The notes below the pieces were generated by a model that saw nothing but the letters and a program-made list of their open reading frames with translations, was not told the DNA's origin and did no database searches. Shown here piece after piece: positions 1 through 7,442 of a stretch of DNA of 64,000 nucleotides. Position 1 is the first letter of the stretch, and each line of letters opens with the position of its first letter. The position numbers and the translations under genes were made by a program. This stretch comes from Schumannella sp. 10F1B-5-1 (GTDB taxonomy: Bacteria; Actinomycetota; Actinomycetes; Actinomycetales; Microbacteriaceae): contig NZ_VHQH01000038.1 in the NCBI RefSeq assembly GCF_006517535.1, forward strand, positions 248,001 through 312,000, written 5' to 3'.

Positions 1-403
1 GCCGCTGAGGGCGACGGCGTAGTCGAAGCGCCGCGGTGCGAGGCGCAGCAGCTGGGCGGCCGTCATCGCCCCCTGGCTGAAGCCGAGCAGCCCGACGCCG
101 GCGCTCGTGTCGACCTCGTCGAGCCAGGCGAGCACCGCCTCGGCCGCGTCATCGGCGACATCGCCGCTGACGTCGCCCGGGGTGTAGCCGCCGCGCGGGA
201 ACCACGAGAACCCCGGTCCGTCGGCGATCGGAGCCCGCAGCGAGGCGATCGTCGCGCCGAGCGGCAGGTGCGGGGCGAGGCCGAACAGGTCGCCCTCGTG
301 CGAGCCCATGCCGTGCAGCATCACCAGCAGCGGGCGGCCGGGGGCGCTCGGCCTCGGGGGTGCTCCAGAGCACGGCGTCGCGGTCGATCGTCAGCGGGGT
401 CAC
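1..403 (-). pseudogene. Alpha/beta-hydrolase (carboxylesterase/phospholipase type), frameshifted, cut by window edge
   Basis: Read on the minus strand, this encodes an esterase-like alpha/beta-hydrolase. The segment after the break contains LLVMLHGMGSHEGDLFG (oxyanion-hole region) and later LLGFSQGAMTA, the GxSxG nucleophile elbow, and runs off the left edge of the window. The N-terminal piece starting at the GTG at 403 (beginning MTPLTIDRD) is in a different frame. The two join if one base is removed from the run of five G's at 340-344 (plus strand). This is either a real frameshift or an indel error in a homopolymer; because the rest of the visible frame is intact, an error or a very recent mutation is likely. 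A TAGGGT -10 box six bases before the GTG supports the start. The substrate is unknown. Confidence 0.7.
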
Positions 404-409
404 GCTCCG

Positions 410-415
410 ACCCTA
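410..415 (-). promoter_or_regulatory. -10 box of leaderless promoter for the hydrolase
   Basis: TAGGGT on the minus strand lies exactly six bases before the GTG start at 403, so transcription would begin at or next to the start codon. There is no Shine-Dalgarno sequence. The same arrangement recurs before many genes in the window. Confidence 0.5.
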
Positions 416-483
416 GGCGGCGCGTCCGACGGCGCGCAGTCCGGCGCGATCGCCAGCGCTCCACCCCGGAGACCCACCGCCCG

Positions 484-568
484 TGACCGTCTCAAGGAGT
501 TGCTGTGAATGGTGAGGCCGATGAGCAACGTGAGCCACAGGCGTGACAGCAACTCTCTGGGATGGTCA
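484..568. repeat. REP-like palindromic element, copy A
   Basis: Imperfect inverted repeat with 25-base arms (484-508 and 544-568, about 20 of 25 pairing), centred on the conserved core GAGTTGCTGT / ACAGCAACTC. The 39 bases between the two ten-base cores carry the heptamer GAGCAAC at 523-529. A second copy with the same 39-base core spacing lies at 7443-7529. It sits between the divergent hydrolase and NUDIX genes and encodes nothing. It could be an extragenic palindrome family or a shared regulator site. Confidence 0.65.
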
Positions 569-638
569 CTGCATCCGGTGAACGGCGACCCGGGATGCGC
601 GTTGCCGCGCCCTGCGCGGAACGGAGGCCGCGCATCCG

Positions 639-644
639 TACGAT
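639..644 (+). promoter_or_regulatory. -10 box of leaderless promoter for the NUDIX-like gene
   Basis: TACGAT followed by six bases and the ATG at 651. No ribosome binding site is visible in that gap. Confidence 0.5.
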
Positions 645-650
645 CGGTGT

Positions 651-1280
651 ATGGCGAACGTGGGAACCCCCGACCGACCCGGCACCCCCGACGACGGATC
701 CGGCGACGGCATCGGTGCCGGCCGTGGCGACGGGCTCGGCGGCGGCGCGGGCGACCCGCAGCCGAACTCGGCGTGGCTGAGCGATGTCGAGCTCGCCGAC
801 ATCCGCCGCCGTCTCCCGCTGCTCTACGTCGAGGCGGTGCCGGTGCGCGTCGATGGGATGGGCGTGGTCACGAGCGTCGGCGTGCTGCTGCGCGCGAACG
901 ACGCCGGCCAGATGACGCGCACGCTCGTCAGCGGACGCGTGATGTTCGGCGAGACCCTGCGCGACGCGCTGTTCCGTCACCTGGAGAAGGACCTCGGGCC
1001 GATGGCGTTCCCGCAGCTGCCGCCGAGCCCGGTGCCGTTCTCGGTCGCCGAGTACTTCCCGATCCCGGGCCTGTCGGCGTACGTGGACGAGCGGCAGCAC
1101 GCCGTCTCGCTCGCCTACGTCGTGCCGGTCACCGGCACCTGCGAACCCCGCCAGGATGCGCTCGAGCTGACCTGGATGACGCCCGCCGAGGCCTCGTCGC
1201 CCGACATCCACGCCGAGATGGAGGGCGGCCGCGGCACCCTGCTGCGCGCGGCGCTCGCGTCGGTGGGCGTGCTCGGCTGA
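651..1280 (+). CDS. NUDIX-fold protein (DUF4916-like)
   Basis: A 209-residue protein. After a Gly/Asp-rich, probably disordered N-terminus (about residues 1-40) comes a region starting LSDVELADIRRRLPLLYVEAV that resembles the DUF4916 group of NUDIX-like proteins, which are common in actinobacteria and biochemically uncharacterised. The segment GRVMFGETLRDALF followed by RHLEKDLG fits the spacing of the NUDIX box (Gx5Ex7REUxEExGU), but the REUxEE core reads RHLEKD, so metal binding and pyrophosphohydrolase activity may be weakened or lost. The ATG is preceded by a -10 box at six bases, indicating a leaderless mRNA. Single gene; role unknown. Confidence 0.7.
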   Translation: MANVGTPDRPGTPDDGSGDGIGAGRGDGLGGGAGDPQPNSAWLSDVELADIRRRLPLLYVEAVPVRVDGMGVVTSVGVLLRANDAGQMTRTLVSGRVMFGETLRDALFRHLEKDLGPMAFPQLPPSPVPFSVAEYFPIPGLSAYVDERQHAVSLAYVVPVTGTCEPRQDALELTWMTPAEASSPDIHAEMEGGRGTLLRAALASVGVLG

Positions 1281-1350
1281 GCCGCCACGCATTACGCGCC
1301 GCGCGCCACGCGCGCCCGGCGCGCCCGTGCGGTGCGGGGTCCCGCATCCC

Positions 1351-1356
1351 TAGGCT
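1351..1356 (+). promoter_or_regulatory. -10 box of leaderless promoter for the oxidoreductase fusion
   Basis: TAGGCT with seven bases to the ATG at 1364. It supports that start rather than the much longer upstream reading frame. Confidence 0.5.
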
Positions 1357-1363
1357 GATCCGC

Positions 1364-3445
1364 ATGACCGACACGCTGGGGTGGGGCATCATCGGCGCCG
1401 GCGGCATCGCCCGCGCCTTCGCGCGGCAGCTGCCGCAGAGCGCGACGGGCCGGCTGGTGGCCGTGGCGAGCCGGGAGCTCGCGCGGGCACGTGCCTTCGC
1501 CGAGGAGTTCGGCGGCGACGACGGTCCGGTGCCGCACGGCTCCTACGCTGATCTGCTCGCTGACCCGGCGGTGGATGCGGTCTATGTCGCGACGCCGCAT
1601 CCGCAGCATGCCGAGTGGGCGATCCGGGCGGCCCGGGCCGGCAAGCACGTGCTGGTCGAGAAGCCGATGACCGTCGATCCGGCGCACACGATGGCGGTGC
1701 AGCAGGCGGCGCGCGAGAACGGCGTCGTGCTGCTCGAGGCCTTCATGCACCGCGCGCACCCGCAGTGGCGCACGCTCGAGACGATGCTGCGCGACGGCGA
1801 GCTGGGGCGCATCCTGTCGGTGTCGGCGCACTTCGCCTTCGCGGGCTCGGACGAGCCCTCGCGCATCACCCTGCCCGAGCTGGCCGGCGGCGGCGTGCTC
1901 GACGTCGGCTGCTACACGCTCTCGGCCTTCACCCTGGTGGCGGATGCGACGGGTCACGATCTCTCGGCGGCCGCGCTGGAGCGAGCGCGGATCGCCACCG
2001 CGGGGCGGGCCGACGAGAACGGCGTCGACCGCTGGGCGGCGATGACGATCGCGCTCGAGGGTGAGGATGTCGGCGACGGCGCGGGCAGCCCCGGCGGCGC
2101 CGCCGACGGCAGCAGCGCCGACAGCGCCCCCGCCCGTCTCCCGCTCACCGCCCAGCTCGAATGCGGGGTCGCGATCGCGCTCGAGCCGCAGGTGCGCGTG
2201 GTCGGCGAGGCCGGCATCCTGACCCTGACCGACCCGTGGACGCCCGACCCCGAGCGCCCCGCCCGCGCCCTGCTGCAGCGGCCCGGCGCCCCCGACCAGG
2301 AGCTGCTCTTCCCGCCCTTCTCGCAGTACGCGGGCGAGGCGGATGCGCTCGCCGAAGCCGTGGCGGCCGGCGCGACCGAGTCGCCGCTCGTGCCGTGGTC
2401 GCACAGCACCGCGATGGCGCTGCTCGAGCGGCGCTGGCGGCACGGCATCGGCGCGGTCTACGCGAGCGAGCGCGACGACGCCCCGACTCCGCCGGTCGCC
2501 GGCGAGACGCTGCGCCGCGCGGGCCGGGGCTCGATGCCGATGGGACGCGTCGAGGGAGTCCGCGTGCCGCTGTCACGTCTCGTCATGGGCGCCGACAACC
2601 AGAGCAGCCTGCGCCAGGCGGCCGTCATGTTCGACGACTACGTCGAGCGCGGCGGCACCGTCTTCGACACCGCCTGGCTCTACGGCGGCGGACGCCAGGA
2701 GCGCCTGCTGGGCGAGTGGATGCGGCAGCGCGGCGTGCGCGACGAGGTCGCCGTGATCGTGAAGGGCGCCCACACCCCGCACTGCGACCCCGAGTCGGTG
2801 ACCCGTCAGCTGCACGAGAGCCTCGACCGGCTGAAGACCGACCGCGCCGACCTCTACTTCCTGCACCGCGACAACGAGAGCGTTCCCGTGGGCGAGTTCG
2901 TCGACGTGCTCGACGAGCACTGGCGCGCGGGGCGCATCGGCGCGTTCGGAGGATCGAACTGGTCGATCGAGCGCATGGATGCGGCGCGCGAGTACGCCGC
3001 CGCGAACGGCCGGCAGAGCTTCACCGTGCTGAGCAACCACTTCGGTCTGGCCGAGGCTCTCGACCTGCCGTGGGAGGGTTGCCGGCACGCGACGGACCCG
3101 GCCTCGAAGGAGTGGCTGGAGCGCACGCAGACGCCGCTGTTCCCCTGGTCGTCGCAAGCGCGCGGCTTCTTCGCGCGGGCGGATCCGGGCGATCGCACGG
3201 ATGCCGAGCTGGTGCGCTGCTACTACAGCGACGCCAACTTCGAGCGGCTCGCCCGCGTGCGCGAGCTGGCGTCGCGGCACGGGGTCGCGCCGACCGCGAT
3301 CGCGCTGGCCTACGTGCTCGCGCAGCCGTTCCCGACGTTCCCGCTGTTCGGCCCGCGCTCGCTCGAAGAGACCCGCAGCTCGCTCGCCGCGCTCTCGGTC
3401 GAGCTCGCGCCGCACGAGGTGCTCTGGCTCGACCTGCGGATCTGA
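1364..3445 (+). CDS. Bifunctional Gfo/Idh/MocA oxidoreductase - aldo/keto reductase fusion
   Basis: A 693-residue two-enzyme protein. Residues 1-~125 form an NAD(P)-binding Rossmann domain (GIIGAGGIARAF near residue 6; the Gfo/Idh hallmark HVLVEKP near residue 97), followed by the C-terminal Gfo/Idh/MocA domain to about 360. From about residue 395 to the end it is an aldo/keto reductase with all four catalytic elements: Asp and Tyr in VFDTAWLYGGG, Lys in VIVKGAHT and His in YFLHRDN. Both halves are normally separate, NAD(P)-dependent enzymes of sugar, inositol or secondary-alcohol chemistry, so the fusion probably couples two redox steps on one carbohydrate-like substrate. The frame is open far upstream, but the ATG with its -10 box and the GxGxxG close to the N-terminus fix the start. 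Substrate unknown. Confidence 0.85.
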   Translation: MTDTLGWGIIGAGGIARAFARQLPQSATGRLVAVASRELARARAFAEEFGGDDGPVPHGSYADLLADPAVDAVYVATPHPQHAEWAIRAARAGKHVLVEKPMTVDPAHTMAVQQAARENGVVLLEAFMHRAHPQWRTLETMLRDGELGRILSVSAHFAFAGSDEPSRITLPELAGGGVLDVGCYTLSAFTLVADATGHDLSAAALERARIATAGRADENGVDRWAAMTIALEGEDVGDGAGSPGGAADGSSADSAPARLPLTAQLECGVAIALEPQVRVVGEAGILTLTDPWTPDPERPARALLQRPGAPDQELLFPPFSQYAGEADALAEAVAAGATESPLVPWSHSTAMALLERRWRHGIGAVYASERDDAPTPPVAGETLRRAGRGSMPMGRVEGVRVPLSRLVMGADNQSSLRQAAVMFDDYVERGGTVFDTAWLYGGGRQERLLGEWMRQRGVRDEVAVIVKGAHTPHCDPESVTRQLHESLDRLKTDRADLYFLHRDNESVPVGEFVDVLDEHWRAGRIGAFGGSNWSIERMDAAREYAAANGRQSFTVLSNHFGLAEALDLPWEGCRHATDPASKEWLERTQTPLFPWSSQARGFFARADPGDRTDAELVRCYYSDANFERLARVRELASRHGVAPTAIALAYVLAQPFPTFPLFGPRSLEETRSSLAALSVELAPHEVLWLDLRI

Positions 3446-3585
3446 GGCGCGGGCGGGGCGCGTCGGGTCTGCGGGCTGTGGTTCCGCGGCCGTGCCTCCG
3501 CGGGCGGGCGGTGCCTCGGGCGCGGCGCCGCCGCGTGCCGCGCACTGGGGCCAGAAGGATGCTTCCGCGCTTCTGAGGGATCGCA

Positions 3586-3591
3586 TAGCTT
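3586..3591 (+). promoter_or_regulatory. Candidate -10 box for the septum-formation lipoprotein gene
   Basis: TAGCTT about 55 bases upstream of the GTG at 3647, giving a leadered mRNA whose ribosome binding site (GGAG near 3638-3641) lies just before the start. No convincing -35. Confidence 0.3.
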
Positions 3592-3646
3592 GGCCCGACA
3601 CCACCCGCGCTCGCCGCGGTCCCGCCCTGCACCGAACGGAGCCGCC

Positions 3647-4177
3647 GTGCGCCCCGCCCGCATCCTCGCCGCCGCCCTTCTCGCGGCCGCCGTCGCCGTG
3701 TCGCTCAGCGGATGCGACGTCGTCACGACCGCCCGCGACCTCGGGCGTCAGCTGGCCGGGGGAGGCGGAGGCTCGGCCGGCGCGCCCGGATCGGCCGGCG
3801 GCGCGGCGAGCGGTTACGACGACGCGATCGACGACCTGCAGCCGGGCGACTGCTTCGCCGACCCCGACGACGACTGGTACACCGACGTGGTCGAGTGCAC
3901 CGAGCTGCACGACAACGAGGTGACCGCCCGCATCGACCTCGGGGATGCCGGATCGGACTTCCCGGGCGACATCCGCGTCGACAAGCTGTCGCGCGCCGCC
4001 TGCGAGAAGGCGCTCGTCGACTACGACGGGGCGCCCTTCGCCGAGTCGACGCTCGACTACTCCTACTACCCGCCCGACGAGACGCTCTGGCGCGGCGGCG
4101 ACCGCTCGGTCATCTGCTACGGCTACTCGTGGAACTACGACCAGCTCGAGAAGAGCTTCCAGGGCGCGAAGATCTGA
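3647..4177 (+). CDS. Lipoprotein with septum-formation-type domain
   Basis: A 176-residue secreted lipoprotein. The GTG at 3647 gives a classic signal peptide: short basic N-terminus, hydrophobic Ala/Leu/Val stretch and lipobox SLSGC with Cys23 as lipidation site. A TTG 19 codons upstream would spoil this signal. A Gly/Ser/Ala linker (~40-55) follows, then a domain beginning LQPGDCF with spaced cysteines and ECTELHDNEV, which matches the actinobacterial septum-formation family (GDCF..C..HD.E pattern). The family is named for an association with cell division or envelope, but the molecular function is unclear. It stands alone and converges on the helicase gene. Confidence 0.75.
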   Translation: MRPARILAAALLAAAVAVSLSGCDVVTTARDLGRQLAGGGGGSAGAPGSAGGAASGYDDAIDDLQPGDCFADPDDDWYTDVVECTELHDNEVTARIDLGDAGSDFPGDIRVDKLSRAACEKALVDYDGAPFAESTLDYSYYPPDETLWRGGDRSVICYGYSWNYDQLEKSFQGAKI

Positions 4178-4236
4178 CCGGGATGCGCGGCTCCCGCCTC
4201 CCCGTTCGCGAGGGAGCGTCCGGTCCGTCTCCTTCG

Positions 4237-4300
4237 CAATTCAGCATGAACGTGCGCGGGCGCCCTCCGTCGGTCACCCTGCGCGATCCGTGCTGAGTTG
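4237..4300. repeat. 64-base palindromic repeat unit 1
   Basis: Bounded by CAATTCAGCA (4237-4246) and its near-perfect inverted partner TGCTGAGTTG (4291-4300), with 44 bases between. A second unit of identical length and spacing follows after a 29-base gap. Located between convergent genes. Confidence 0.6.
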
Positions 4301-4329
4301 GGATCACACGACCGCGAGGCGCGTTCTCG

Positions 4330-4393
4330 CAATTCAGCATGAGGAGACGGAAATGCCCCGGGCCGGTCGGCTCGGGGCATTCCTGCTGAGTTG
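4330..4393. repeat. 64-base palindromic repeat unit 2
   Basis: Second copy: CAATTCAGCA at 4330-4339 and TGCTGAGTTG at 4384-4393, again separated by 44 bases. The left ends of the two units share the 16-base word TCGCAATTCAGCATGA. Unlike unit 1, its interior contains a strong GC-rich hairpin (4352-4381). Confidence 0.6.
4352..4381. terminator. Bidirectional terminator hairpin between lipoprotein and helicase genes
   Basis: Two 14-base arms with one mismatch (AATGCCCCGGGCCG pairing with CGGCTCGGGGCATT) and a two-base loop. There is no long T tract, which is usual for actinobacterial intrinsic terminators. The position between two convergent stop codons suits termination from both sides. Confidence 0.6.
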
Positions 4394-4420
4394 TGGATGC
4401 GCATCCACGGCGCGGGAATC

Positions 4421-4456
4421 GACGCTGCGTCAGACGCTGCGTCAGACGCTGCGTCG
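4421..4456. repeat. Three tandem copies of a 12-base palindromic unit
   Basis: GACGCTGCGTCA occurs twice, then GACGCTGCGTCG. The 11-base core GACGCTGCGTC reads the same on both strands apart from its central base. The array ends 11 bases beyond the stop codon of the minus-strand helicase gene. Confidence 0.7.
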
Positions 4457-4467
4457 GGCGCGGCGGC

Positions 4468-6117
4468 TCAGCGGCCGGTGCGGCGTCCTCCGCCGTTCTG
4501 GCGCACGACCGAGCCGACCATGAGCTTCGGCGCACCGCCGGTCGAGCCCGCGGCGGCGCCGGCGCGACGGCCGGTGCGGCGCTTCGACACGCCGGCGCGG
4601 CCGGCCTCCTCGTGACGCGCGTGCTGGTGCTTCGACGGGGCGCTCTCGCCCGAGCGCACGCCCGAGGGGCGACCCGAGCGGTCGCGGCGCTCCTCGCCGA
4701 CGGCCGCCTTCGCGCCCGTGCCGGCACCGGCTCCGCGGCCACGACCGCGGCCGCCGCCGTTGCCGCGGCCCTCGCCGGGCTGTTCGTCGCGGCCGTCACG
4801 TCCGTCACGACCGCCGCGGGGTGCGCCCCCGCGCTGGCCGTCGCGCTCGGCGCGGGCCGCGCGCTTGCGCTGTGCGTTCGCGCCGGTCGAGCGTCCGCCG
4901 CCGCCCTGCTGGGAGCGCGCCTGCTTCGGCACGGGCGTCACGTAGTCCGCCACGTCGCCGACCAGCGCATCCACCGCGGGCGAGGCGGCCGTCACCGTCT
5001 GCGGCTCGACCTGGATCGCGGCCTTGCGCAGCAGCTTCTTCAGGTCGTCCATCTGCGAGGGCATCGCGATCGTGACGACCGCACCCTCGGCGCCCGCGCG
5101 GGCGGTGCGGCCGCTGCGGTGCAGGTAGGCCTTGTGCTCCATGGGCGGGTCGACGTGCACGATCAGCTCGACGTTGTCGACGTGCACGCCGCGCGCGGCG
5201 ACGTCGGTCGCGACGAGCACGCGCACGTCACCGCCGCCGAAGGCCGCGAGGTTGCGGTCGCGCTGCGGCTGGCTCAGGTTGCCGTGCAGGTCGACGGCCG
5301 GGATGCCGGCGGCGGTCAGCTTCTGCGCCAGCTTCTTGGCGGCGTGCTTCGTGCGCAGGAACAGGATGCGCTTGCCGGTGCCCGAGGCGAGCTTCTGCAC
5401 GAGCTCGGTCTTGCCCTCGGCGCTCTCGACGCGGAAGACGGTGTGGCTCATCGCGGCGACGGGCGAGTGCGCCTCGTCGACCGAGTGCAGCACCTCGTTG
5501 GTGAGGAAGCGGCGCACGAGCTTGTCGACGCCGTTGTCGAGGGTGGCGCTGAACAGCATCCGCTGCCCTTCGCTGCCGGTGGCGTCGAGGATGCGGGTGA
5601 CGCCGGGCAGGAAGCCCAGGTCGGCCATGTGGTCGGCCTCGTCGATGACGGTGACCTCGACGGCGTCGAGCTTCACGAAGCCCTGCTTCATGAGGTCCTC
5701 GAGGCGGCCAGGGCAGGCCACGACGATGTCGACGCCGGCGCGCAGCGCCTCGACCTGGCGCTTCTGGTTGATGCCGCCGAAGATCGTGGTCGTGTTGAGG
5801 CCGTAGGCGGCGGCGAGCGGCGCGAGGGTCGCGTCGATCTGGGTCGCGAGCTCGCGGGTCGGCGCCAGCACGAGGCCGAGCGGGCGTCCGGGGCGGCGGG
5901 CGCCGCCGGCGAGGCGGGTGCCGAGGCGGGCGACCATCGGGATCGAGAAGGCGAGGGTCTTGCCCGAGCCGGTGCGGCCGCGGCCGAGCACGTCGCGGCC
6001 GGCGAGCGTGTCGGGCAGGGTGTCGACCTGGATGGGGAAGGCGCTGGTCTTGCCCTGCGCGGTGAGGGCCTCGACGAGCGGGTAGGGCACGCCGAGCGTG
6101 CTGAAGTCCGTGGACAT
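4468..6117 (-). CDS. DEAD-box ATP-dependent RNA helicase
   Basis: A 549-residue RNA helicase of the RhlE/CsdA-like group. In order: Q-motif region (phenylalanine upstream, then AFPIQ near residue 30), Walker A GRTGSGKT (47-54), PTRELA, CPGRLEDL, DEAD box in VIDEADHMADLGF, SAT, then the second RecA domain with ATDVAARGVHVDNVELIVH and HRSGRTARAG. The last ~150 residues are Gly/Arg-rich, low-complexity RNA-binding tail. Such enzymes unwind structured mRNA or rRNA, often in ribosome assembly and cold adaptation. An in-frame ATG at 6210 would add 31 residues, but the last codons there (AGA, CCA, ACA, CCT) are untypical of this genome and read as non-coding, so 6117 is preferred. The ~245-base space upstream could be a regulatory 5' leader. 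Confidence 0.9.
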   Translation of the reverse strand: MSTDFSTLGVPYPLVEALTAQGKTSAFPIQVDTLPDTLAGRDVLGRGRTGSGKTLAFSIPMVARLGTRLAGGARRPGRPLGLVLAPTRELATQIDATLAPLAAAYGLNTTTIFGGINQKRQVEALRAGVDIVVACPGRLEDLMKQGFVKLDAVEVTVIDEADHMADLGFLPGVTRILDATGSEGQRMLFSATLDNGVDKLVRRFLTNEVLHSVDEAHSPVAAMSHTVFRVESAEGKTELVQKLASGTGKRILFLRTKHAAKKLAQKLTAAGIPAVDLHGNLSQPQRDRNLAAFGGGDVRVLVATDVAARGVHVDNVELIVHVDPPMEHKAYLHRSGRTARAGAEGAVVTIAMPSQMDDLKKLLRKAAIQVEPQTVTAASPAVDALVGDVADYVTPVPKQARSQQGGGGRSTGANAQRKRAARAERDGQRGGAPRGGRDGRDGRDEQPGEGRGNGGGRGRGRGAGAGTGAKAAVGEERRDRSGRPSGVRSGESAPSKHQHARHEEAGRAGVSKRRTGRRAGAAAGSTGGAPKLMVGSVVRQNGGGRRTGR

Positions 6118-6363
6118 AGGTGTATCTGGTCTTTCGATGGGAACGGGCGCCGTCGGGCCGTCGAACCGGGGTTCGCGGGAGCCGGGCGCTGCGCCGTTCT
6201 GCGATGTCATCCGAGCGTGCGGGAGGCGGCCGATTCAGTCGGGCTGATCGGCACGAGGATCCCGGTCGGAGAGGGAAGCGTGCGACGACGCGAAAAGCCG
6301 CAGTCGGTGCGGCGAGTCGATCAAGGGTAACAGCTTGAAGCGCGCGAGAGCCAGAGGCCCCGC

Positions 6364-6849
6364 TCAGCGCTCCCGCACGATGCGCGCCGCGAGCCGGCGG
6401 ATTCCGCGCCCGCGCCACTGCCAGAACACCCACAGCGCGGGCCACACGAGCAGCGTCGCCCAGCCCGCCGAGAAGCTCAGCTGGTCGCGGAACAGCGTGC
6501 CGCCGTCGCGCCCCGGAGCCACGGCCATCTGGTGCCGCCAGCGCTTCACGAGGGTGAGCGCACCCGCGGTCGGGCCGCCGGCATCCGTGAAGATGCGCGC
6601 CGCGCCGGCCTCGCGGAACGACACGTCGATCGTCTGCTCGCCCACGCGGCCGAGGCCGAACAGGGCGTGCACCTCGACGGGGTAGGCCTGCGCATCCCAG
6701 CGGTCGGGCAGGCTGGCCGCCTCGACCGGGTCGAAGCTCAGCCACGGCCGCGACACGGCCGTCAGGGCGCCGGGGGAGCGCACGAGGTCCCAGGCCTCGT
6801 CGGGCGTGCACGGCAGCTCGAACTTCAGACGCACCTTCACCCGCTCCAT
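6364..6849 (-). CDS. SRPBCC (START-like) ligand-binding-fold protein
   Basis: A 161-residue protein beginning MERVKVRLKFELPCTPDEAW, the first-strand pattern of the SRPBCC helix-grip fold (polyketide cyclase/START relatives). The hydrophobic stretch near the C-terminus (WATLLVWPALWVFW) followed by basic residues could dock to a membrane. A longer frame to 7014 exists, but it would run into the promoter and coding sequence of the divergent EVE gene. No partner gene indicates a ligand. Confidence 0.7.
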   Translation of the reverse strand: MERVKVRLKFELPCTPDEAWDLVRSPGALTAVSRPWLSFDPVEAASLPDRWDAQAYPVEVHALFGLGRVGEQTIDVSFREAGAARIFTDAGGPTAGALTLVKRWRHQMAVAPGRDGGTLFRDQLSFSAGWATLLVWPALWVFWQWRGRGIRRLAARIVRER

Positions 6850-6952
6850 TCCACCGGATGTCGGCGGTGCGCGCCACACTGCCGTCACGGGTCGACGCGT
6901 GACCGTGCGATCGGGCGCGTTCGACGCCGGCCGCGACAGGAGAGGACTGGGC

Positions 6953-7369
6953 ATGAAGTTCTGGATGGGCGTGGTGCAGCGCGAGCACGTGCACCGGGGC
7001 GTCGCGCTCGGCATCGCGCAGACGAATCACGGGGCGATGACCGGCGTGCGGCGCATGACCGGCGGCGACCGCATCGTCTACTACTCGCCGAAGACGGCCT
7101 ACCCCGACGGCGACCCGCTGAAGCAGTTCACCGCGATCGGCACGATCGCCGACGGCGAGCCGTGGCAGACCGACGGCATGTGGCGTCGCCGCGTCGACTA
7201 CATCGAGGGCGTGCGGCCGACGCCGATCGCCGAGCTGAGCGGCGAGCTCGAGCTCACCAGCTCGCCGAACTGGGGCTACGCGCTGCGGCGTGGGCTGCTC
7301 GAGCTGAGCGAGCACGACTTCGCGCTGATCGCGACGGCGATGGATGCGCGCGAGCTGATCCCCGCCTGA
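6953..7369 (+). CDS. EVE-domain protein (UPF0310 type)
   Basis: A 138-residue single-domain protein starting MKFWMGVVQREHVHRGVALG and containing GDRIVYYSPKTAYPDGDPLKQFTAIGTI, characteristic of the EVE/PUA-like fold. EVE domains are thought to read modified bases in DNA or RNA, and free-standing forms occur widely. The ATG at 6953 has an AGGAG ribosome binding site nine bases upstream; the longer upstream frame overlaps the divergent gene. Function in the cell is not established. Confidence 0.85.
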   Translation: MKFWMGVVQREHVHRGVALGIAQTNHGAMTGVRRMTGGDRIVYYSPKTAYPDGDPLKQFTAIGTIADGEPWQTDGMWRRRVDYIEGVRPTPIAELSGELELTSSPNWGYALRRGLLELSEHDFALIATAMDARELIPA

Positions 7370-7393
7370 CGCGCCGCGTCCCGCCGCTTCTCC

Positions 7394-7421
7394 TCCTTAT
7401 CCGCTCGTCCTTATCCGCTCG
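7394..7421. repeat. Two tandem copies of a 14-base word
   Basis: TCCTTATCCGCTCG occurs twice back to back, just after the EVE gene. Unusually AT-containing for this genome; no coding role. Confidence 0.7.
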
Positions 7422-7442
7422 CTAACCCGGCGTCGCGCGGCG

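Noticed and set aside
509-1363. N-terminal extension of the oxidoreductase fusion in the same frame
   Set aside because: The extra 285 residues are Arg/Ala/Pro-rich frame-shadow of the NUDIX gene; the Rossmann motif and the -10 box place the start at 1364.
6118-6210. 31-residue N-terminal extension of the DEAD-box helicase
   Set aside because: Codons near the junction (AGA, CCA, ACA, CCT) are untypical of coding sequence here, and the Q-motif region begins directly after the ATG at 6117.
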